Shown here: one piece after another, positions 1 to 9,000 of the stretch
Layout of the letters: the number at the start of each line of letters is the position of its first letter
How positions within the stretch are numbered: position 1 is the first letter of the stretch
Origin: Xenophilus arseniciresistens
Lineage (GTDB): Bacteria > Pseudomonadota > Gammaproteobacteria > Burkholderiales > Burkholderiaceae_C
Reading direction: 5' to 3'
Length of the DNA: 64,000 nt
NCBI RefSeq assembly: GCF_028023875.1
Contig: NZ_JAQIPB010000001.1
Location: 310,001 to 374,000 of the forward strand
Notes under the pieces: generated by a model
Seen by the model: only the letters and a program-made list of their open reading frames with translations
Databases searched by the model: none
Told to the model about the DNA's origin: nothing
Program-made: the position numbers and the translations under genes

Positions 1-3000
1 CGACGAAGCCGGGGTTGAAGGGGCTGACCAGTCGCGTCGGGTCAGCGCCCGAGGCCGAGAAGTTGGCGCCTGCGGCATGGAGCGAATCGGCCGCCAGCAG
101 CTCGAGCTGGCCGGTGCCGCCCACGGCGAACTGGCTGCTCACCGGCGACGGTGCCAAGGTGACACCGCGCATGGCGCCATTCGGGCTGCCGTAGAACACG
201 CTGCCGTTGGCCGCCGCGGCGCGGAACACCGAGGGGTAGAGCGCATGCATGTCGGTCGGCGCAGCGTCGGAAGCCTGGCCCCCATCCACCGGGTTGAGCG
301 TGGGCGTGAGGCTGCCACCGGCCGCCAGCAGGTCGATGGCGGTGGAGGGTGTCCACAGCGAGAACCAGCTGTAGCCGCCGTTGGTGTAGCTCCAGCCGTT
401 GGCGCTGAAAGGCGTGCCGCCGCTGAGCTGGGGCCCGCGGCCCGGATCGGCCGCCGACCCGAGCACGAGGTCGCCGCGCGCGTCGATGCGCGCGGTGGAA
501 TCGCCCAGCAGCAGCACCGGCCCGCCCGCGGACGAGGCCGAGGTGGCGCTGAAGACGTCGCCGGGGCGCGAATCCTTCGGGTTCTGGGTGCCGAAGCGCA
601 ATGCGACGGTGCCGACGGCGCCGGTCTCCATGCGCAGCGCGCCGCGCAAATTGGCGATGCTGCCGTTGACTTCGAGCCGGTGCACGCCGCCCAGTGGCAG
701 GCTGTTGGCGACCGGATCGAAATTGCTGCCGGTGAAGGCGTTGAGCGCCGGGTCGGCGTTCAGGCCGCCACCGATCCGGATGTCCAGGTCGCCGCCGCCG
801 GTGAGCACCAGGCCGCCATCGGCCGTCACGCGGCCCGTGCTGGCCACGGCCAGGTTCAGGCCCGTGCTTCGCAGCAGGTAGGCGCCGCCGTGGTCACCCT
901 TGGGTTGCAGCATGCCGGCATTGCCACCGGCTTCCAGCACGAGGTTGCCGCCGCCCAGCGTGCCGTAGCCCGTGAAGCCGACCAGGCGCGGCATGTCGTC
1001 GAAGGTGCCGTAGTAGTTGGCCCCCTCCGGCGGTCGTACGTAGGTGCCGAAGTTGATCCACCAGGCGGCGGGCACAGCTTCTGCGCCGGTCTGCACGCTG
1101 CCCGTGCCCTGGCGCCACAGCCAGTTGCCCACCGACGAGGTCGGCGTGAGCAGGCTGGTGGCCACGATCTCGCCTTCGAAGCGCAGCAAGTTGGTGGTGC
1201 CGATCAGGCTGTCGCCGCTGATGTTGCGGCCCGCGCGCATCAGCAGGTTGCCGCCCGATTCGGGGTACCAGGCCGCATAGAGACTCTGCGCGCCGCCATC
1301 GACCATGGCCTCGAAGGGTTCGCCCAACGCGCCAAGCACCAGGCCGCCGACCGTGCTGCGCGGCAGGTTGTAGCGGTCCGAACCGTTGACCGCGGGCAAT
1401 GCCGCAGACGGCGTGCCCGCGGTGTAAATGCCATAGAGCGAGCTGGTGGCGATGTCGCCTGCCGAGACCAGCCGCAGGTCGCCGGTGCCGGTACGCACGA
1501 CGCTGGAAAGTTGCTCGCGCACGCCGGCCCGCGGGCTGAAGGCCATGTCGGGCGGCACGGCCGGCTGATCGATGGCGGTCAGCTCGCCATAGCCATAGGT
1601 GTTGAGGTCGCCCACAGGGGCGAAGAGCATGTTCATCACCTCCTCGGCCTGCGCGGGCGTGATCGGCTCGCCCTGCACCGGCACGAAGCTCATCACGTAC
1701 TCGCCCCAGAAGTCGATCACCAGTTGCTCGAACAGCGTCAGATCGCCCCACTTGTAGGTGGCTGGCGAGCCCGTTCCCGGCACGGGCTGCACCTCGCCGA
1801 CCCGGCCGTAGTGGGCGTCCGAGAAGCGCAGGCTGGCCGGCGTGCCATGCCGCGTGGCAAGCCGGTCGGCGGCCGAGGCATCGGCCCCCGCCACGAGCGA
1901 GAGATCCCACGACTGCAAGCCCGCGGGCAGCATGGGCGCCACGGCCCAGATGCGGCCCTGGTTGCCATCGCCGTCGCGCGGGCGCAGGTCCACCTCGTCC
2001 ACGCCACCCGGCAGCACCACGTGGGTGTCGCTAGGGATCAGCGCGCCCTTGGCCAGCGTCAGGGGTGTGGACAGCACCACCGCGTTGCCCACCGGCGGCG
2101 CGGGCAGCGCCACGCCTGCAGGCCAGGTCATCGCGGCCAGGTGCGCGGCCACGGGCAGGCGAAAGCCCGCATCGAGCCTGGTGCCGGAAGGCAGCGTCAC
2201 CGCATCGGCCAGCACCGTGCCGGCAGCGAAGAGCAGCGTGCCGTCGGCACCGCGCACGTTGGCGCTCAGCACCGTGCCGGGTGCGAGCAGCAGTGCTTGC
2301 GCCAGCTCGCCCTGCACCGGCAAGAGCGTGGCCGGCGCCATGAGCATGGGCTGGATCGGCAGCGCGTAGTTCAGCACCTTGCCCGAGTTGAAGATCGTGC
2401 CTGGCTGCAGCGCGACCATCCCGCCATGCGGCACCACCACATCGGAGCCCCAGAGCTGGCGGCCCTTGGTCAGCACCCAGCCGTTGCTGTCGAAGGACGA
2501 TGGCAGCCGGCTGCCGTCGAAGCCGTCGCTGATGCTGCCGAACACCTCCAGGTCGCCCTGCGCGCGCATGACCAGCGCGCCGGCTTCGCCCGAGCCATGG
2601 ACCAGCGTGTTCTTCTGCGCCCGCGGGTTCACGCTGGCATAGCGGTGGCCCGAAAGGTCGATGTCGCCGTCCACATGCAGGTTGCCGTCGGCGTTGCGTG
2701 CCAGGTCTGCCACCACCTGCACCCCGGGGCGCAGGTGGAACTGGTCGGCGTAGCGACGCAGGCCGGCCAGCTTGGCGTTCATCAAATTGCCGTTGGCCAG
2801 CGCGGCATCGATGAAGCTGTTGCTTTCGCCATGCAGGCGGTCGAGGTAGGCCTGGTCGATGACCTGGTAGCTCTTGCCGTCGGCCGTGGCGTCCGTGCCC
2901 ACCGCCGCCGTGTCGTCGCTGATGAAGGCGTTGACGTGGATGGCCTTGGCGCCGTCGATGCTGACGGTGCCGGCGGCATCGATGGCCACGTCGTTGCTGC

Positions 3001-6000
3001 CCAGGCGCGGCGCGTTCAGGGCCACCGTGCCGTAGTTCGCAGGCGCGCCGGCCACCGAGAGGTCCATGCGCGCGCCGCTGACGATGCGCAGCGTGCCATC
3101 GCCCGAGTCGATCTCGATCACCGCGCGGTTGGACGCCTCGATGGCCTTGCCGTAGCTGTCCGCGCGCAGCACGCTGGCGCTGGCGTCGAGCACGGCCGTG
3201 CCGGCCAGCGAGACGCCGTTGTTCGCAGCCAGGCGGATGCTGCCGGCCTGCTCCCCGCTGGCATCGATGCGGCCGTTCACGCTGAGCTGGCCGTTGTCCA
3301 GCGAGACGTTGATCTCGTGCGCCTTCAGCTCGTCGCCGATGGCCAGGTCGCCCTGGCCGATGCGGAAGCTGCGGCCACCCACCATGCCGCCCTCGGTCAG
3401 CCGCGTGTTCAGGCCCGCGAAGTCGGCGATGCTGCGGCCGTGCAGATCGATGCGGCCCTGCATGTAGGGCACCTGCGTGCCGCCCGCGTCGTAGTGGCCG
3501 CTGCTGCTGCCGTCGATGCGGCCGGCCAGTGCGATCTCGGCCTGCGTGGCCAGGGCCGTGAGCTTGCCCGCGCGGTTGTGCTCGGCCGACAGGTCGATGA
3601 CCGAGCCGGCCGCCTGGCGCACGCCACCCGCGCGGCTGGTGAGCACGAGGTCGCCGCCCCAGCTGTACTTGCTGACGTCGAAGAAGTCGATCTTTCGGCC
3701 CGCCAGGTCCAGCTGCGCGCCATCGGCCAGCGTCACGTCGCCCTGCGCCGAGAGGCCGAGCTTGCCGCTGGGCAGCAGCACGGCGGTGTCCAGCAGCAGG
3801 TTTCCGCCGCGGCTGTCGAGCGCGATCTCGGCGCCCAGCGCATCGGCAAGCGCCGCATTGCTGGCCGCGGCCGCACCGCCGCCGCCCGCCACGCGGATGT
3901 CGCCGCCGGCCGTGATGCGGTTCACCGAGCCGGCGCTTCCGGTCATCAGCGGCGTGCCGATGTGCAGCGTGCCGCCAGTGTGGTCGAAGGCCTTGGTGTC
4001 GGCATTCCACGCGCCCTGCGACTGGTAGACCGACAGCGTGCCCTTGTGGGTGGCCGTCACGCGCTCCGATGCGTTGAGATGCACGTTGCCGAAACCCAGC
4101 GCGATGCGGTGCTGCTCGCGCACGGTGTCGGGCTGCGTGCGCGGTCCCCAGCCGAAGACGATCTCCCGCGCGTCCACCACGAGCTGGCCCGAGCCAGTGC
4201 CCGCTCCGTCGGCGACCACGCCGCCGGCCGGGGTCAGCGCGCCGGTCCAGATCAGCGTGTCGGTGTGGATGCGTGCCACCGCATCGGCGCTGCCATGGCC
4301 GTAGATGGCGGGCGTGCCCAGCACCAGTCGCTGCAGCGCGGACCTGCCATTCGCGTCATAGGTCGAGAGCGTCACGTCGCCGAAGAAGTTGACCGATTCG
4401 CGCACAGTGAAGGAAAGTGCTTCCAGCGCGGGCGCGCCCACGCTGGTGTCGCCCAGCAGCAGTCGATCAACGAGTTCCTGGTTCAGCGTCATGCCCGGCG
4501 TCAGCACGCCGCGCGCCGCCGCTGCGGCGAGCGCTTCATTGCTGCCGACATTGACTGCGCCGAGCGCCAGCGACAGGTTGCGCGTGCCATAGCGCACGGT
4601 GTCGCCCAGCACGAAGCGGTTGTCGGTGGCGGTGGCGATCGTGCCTTCGGAGTACAGGCGCGTGTCGGCCGTGCAGGCGCCGCCTGTGGCACAGACACCG
4701 ATTTCGATCGCACCGGCACCTGATTCAGGGCTGTTGGCGCCGGGTGCCTGGGGCGCCAGCAGATCGAGCTGGCCATTGGACAGCGCCAGCACCGAACTCT
4801 GGCCGGGGCGGTAGATGTAGCCCTGCGCGCCGCCGTAGGAGGACGCGCCCCGGCCCAGCGTGCTGATGGTCGCACCCTGCTCGACGGTGATGCTGCCGGC
4901 CGTGCGGCCGGTCATCAGGAACACGTCGGCGGCCTGCAGCACCGCGCCTTCGCGCAGCACGATGCTGTTGCTGCCGCCGGTGCCACCGATGGAGATGATG
5001 TTGGCGTACTTGAGCTGGCCCGTGGTGGCGTCGGAATAGGTGCTGCGCAGCGCGCCGCCGACTTCAAGGCGCGAAGCGTTCGTGGCGTTGAGCTGGCTGG
5101 CCAGCACCGACACGCCGTTGAAGCCCTCGGTCGGTGCGCTGCCATCGGCCAGCAGTTCGTAGTTGGCCGCGTTCCACAGCCGCGTGACGCTGCCGTGGCC
5201 GCCTTCGCCCGGCGCGACGCGGATCGTGCCTTGGGCGATGCCCAGCTGCGGCAAGTTGAAGGAGCCCTCGGAACCGGGCGAGCTGAGCGCCAGGCTCAGC
5301 GCCTTGCCGTCGCGTTCGAGCAATGGACGCGGCACGCCTTCGCGCATGGCCTGCTGCAGCGCGAAGTCGGCGTAGCTGGTTTCGTTGTACTGCGAGTAGC
5401 TGCGCAGCGTGTCGGCGGGCGTGAGGATGACGGCGGTGGACAGCGTGTCCAGCGCGCCAGTGTTGGCAATGCCCAGACGCGCAGCCGTGGCATAGGAGCC
5501 GTTGCGCATCGCCGTGGTGGTGCCGAAGACCGCTGCCTGGCTGGCCGAGCCGTTGAGTTCCACCCGGAACGCGCCGGGCAGCAGTGCGTAGGTGGACGGC
5601 AGCAGCGTGTAGGTGCCTGCGGGCAGGCCCGGCACGCCCTGCCCGATGGTGACCTGGCGGCCCAGCGCCGGATCGCCAGCGCCCTTTTCGGCGCCCAGCG
5701 GCGCAGCGCCGGGCTGCACGCCTGGCACGATGGCATAGACCGGGTTGGTCGACAGGCTCGGCAGCGTGAAGCCGCTGCCGTCGGCCTTGACCTGCACCAG
5801 CGGGTTCAGGCGCGCGTCGGTGGAGCCGCCGCGACCCTGCAGGAAGGCCGCGCCCGTGAGGGTGCCGCCGCCAGACAGATCGACGACCGCGCCTTCCTGC
5901 ACCTGGACCGCATGGCTCCTGAACTCGACCTTGGGCTCGAAGCCGATGCCCTGGTAGACGACGTCCACGCCGTTGTAGTTGTAGATCAAGCCATCGACCG

Positions 6001-9000
6001 TGCCGCCATAGGGCATGACCAGGCCGTCGGCGCTGACCGAGGTGATGCTGCCCGGAAGCAGGTTGACCACGCCGGTGTAGCCATTGCCGTCGGCCGTGCC
6101 CAGGGTGATGCTGCCCAGCGGCGCGCGCAGCACACCGCCCTGGTTGATGGTGGCGGCGCCGAAGCCCAGGGTGCCGAACACGTCGTAGGGCATGGGCGGC
6201 AGTGAGTCGCCCATGCGCTCGATGTTCAGCACGCGCGTCGGATCGAAGGAGCGGCTCACCGTGCCCCATTGGGACAGTTCGCTGACGGTGCCAACGATGA
6301 CATTGCCGCTGCCGTAGATCTGCGCCGCCGCCAGCGTGGTGTCGCCCGGCGAAGCAAAGATGGCGTTGCGCAGGCGCAGGTCGCCCTTGCTTTCGATGCG
6401 CACCTGACCGAATGCGTCACGCGGCACCGACAGCGGCTCGGCGGCGTTCAGCACGATGGTGCCGCGCGTGCCCATGCCCACTTCGCCCACGATGTCCACG
6501 AGGCTGCCTGAGAGCGTGAGGCGCGCATCGGCCGCCAGCAGCGGCGTGCCCAGCGTGCCGCCGATGGCGCTGATGTTCTTCGAGCCGAACACGGGGTTCG
6601 GCATGATCGTGTTGTCGAGCTGGCGGCCGGTCGAGCCGGCCAGGCGCAGGTAGGGCGCCGCCAGGCTGACCTGGCTGTCGCGCGCGGCCGCGGTCGACAG
6701 GTTCAGGCTGCTCGCCGTCAGGTGGATGGCCTGCGGCAGCCGCAGCTCGACGTTGCCGTCGAAGCTCAGCAGGCCGTTGACCGCCAGCGACGCGGTGTCG
6801 AAGCCGCCCGCATGGATCGCGTCGACGCCGTAGCGCGCGCTGCCGTAGGCCAGGCTCGCATCGAGTTGGCCCACCTGCACGCCGCTGGCCAGGCCGCTGC
6901 CGCCGTACACCTGCTCGATCACCAGCTCGCGCGGCACGCGCACGGCATCGCTCACGCCCTCGCCCTTGAGCGTGAAGCGGTCCACGGAGCCGTAGGTCGG
7001 TGTCTCCAGCAGCAGCGAGAGCGTGCCACCCACGGCACCCGCGCCGCCCGCAGCGGCACGCAGATCGCCGTCGATGAAGAGCCCGTTGCCCGAGCTCAGG
7101 CCGATTGCGCCGCCGTCGCTCGCGAGCGTGGTGGTGCCCAGCGCCGGCAGGTCGAGCACGGCCTGCGCGCCCGAGGCATCGAGGCGCGCGCCTTCGCGCA
7201 CCACGACGAAGGCGTTCACGGAACCCTCCATGCCCGCCTGCGCGCCGTGCCTGCCGCCGATCTCGATCGTGCCGCCCTTGAGCACCTGTCCGTAGCGGCG
7301 GCCGTCCGGCGCCACGGCCGTGTAGGCCTGGCCGGAAGCGTCCAGCAGCGCGTTCTCGCCGATCCAGAACGAGCGAGCATTCGGCGTGCCGCCCGGCAGG
7401 TTGTTGCTGCCCACGATGGCCAGGTCGCCGGACAGCACCGAAATGCGCCCGCCGTGTGCCACCAGCGAGCCCTCGACCGTGACCTGGCCGTTGCCCGTGA
7501 TCGACAGCGCCTGACCCGGATCGACCGCGATGCGGCTGCCCGCGCCCAGCAGGAAGTCGCCGGAGCCCTGCGCGTCGCCGGCCTGCAGTGCCAGACTGGC
7601 GCCCGCGCGCAGCGAAACCTGGCCCCGCACCGGATCGTCCTGCTGCAGCGGTGGCAGCCACAGCGACAGTGCGGGCGACAGCTCCTCGCCGCTGGCGATC
7701 GAGCGCATGGCCGTGGGGGCGACGCGCAGCAGCGGCATGGACACGTCGAGTTGCGCACCGGGCACCACGACCACGCCGTCACGGCCGGTGACGCTGTAGC
7801 TCCTGAAGCCCGACTGGAAGGTGTCGGCCGACAGCGCGAGGAAGGACTGCACCGCGATGTCCTGCTGCCATGCCGTGCCGGCCGGAATCCGGGTGCCCGC
7901 CGGCACGCGCAGCGCCTCGGCGGTCACGTTGCCGGCCACGTAGTTGAAGGTCTGCGGCGGAATCGGCAGGCCCGCGGGGAACACGCCCGGCGGCAGCACG
8001 TAGCCCTTGGGCAGATCGGTGATCGTGCCCAGGCTGGTGCCGGCCGGCAGCGTGGTGCCGGCGTAGACCACGGGTCCGTTGTTGGCCAGCTGCACCGTGA
8101 CCGGCAGCGTCCAGGGCGCCTGGATCGTCACCGGACTGGCCAGGCTGACGAGGGGCCGCACGGTGACGGGCATGGCCTGGCCGTCGTTGACGCGGGTCAC
8201 CGTCACGGAGAAGCTCGCGGGGATGACCGAGCCGGCCGGCAGCTCGACATCCTCCGCCAGGCGCAGCGGCAGCTCGCTCACCTCGCCGGCAGCCAGGCGC
8301 TCGATGGCCTGCGGCAGGTCGCCGCCGATGCTCACCATCGTGCCGTGCTCGATGTTGAGCGCCCCGCCCCCCTTGATGCCGTGGCCGCGGAGGGTGCCGT
8401 CCAGCGTGAGCACGCCCGTGCCGGCAAACAGCCCCGAGGCCAGGGTGACGCTGCCGCCCCTGCCGCCCGTGAGCTTTCCCTTGACGTCGAGCATGCCGCC
8501 CGAAGACACGTCGATGAGGCTGCCGGGTGCCAGCAGCACGCTGCCCGAGCTGCGTATCGACACGCTGCCGCCGTCGATGAAGGGCTGAGCGCCGATGCCG
8601 CCATCCAGCAGCATGTTGGTCCAGACGCCGCGCGCGTCCAGGGTCACGCCCTGGCCCAGCGTCACCTGCCGCTCGTAACCCGCAGAGGTGTGCTGGCCGA
8701 CCGGCTGCTCCAGCCACGGATCGCTGCTGGTGGAACGCATCACCACCATGTTGCCCAGGCGGATGCTGCCGCTGCGTGCGCTGATGTCGGCATCGACCCT
8801 GAGGTCGCTCGCATGCAGCGCGACGGTTCCGCCGGTCGCCACGGCGATGGCCTCATCCACCGTCACGCGGCCCTGCGCGTAGGCCTCGAACCCGCCGAGC
8901 TGCTGGGCATTGATCCACGAGGCGTCGAGCGCGATGTGGTTGGCGACCGGCTCCGCGTCGGGCGCGACCGCGCCGCCGATGGCGATCTCGCTGGCCACGG

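Noticed and set aside
77-4723. A 1548-codon plus-strand open frame opposite the TPS exoprotein
   Set aside because: It is in exact antisense register with the exoprotein codons, is His/Arg/Ala-rich with no domains, and arises from GC3 bias; the same holds for 6722-11404.
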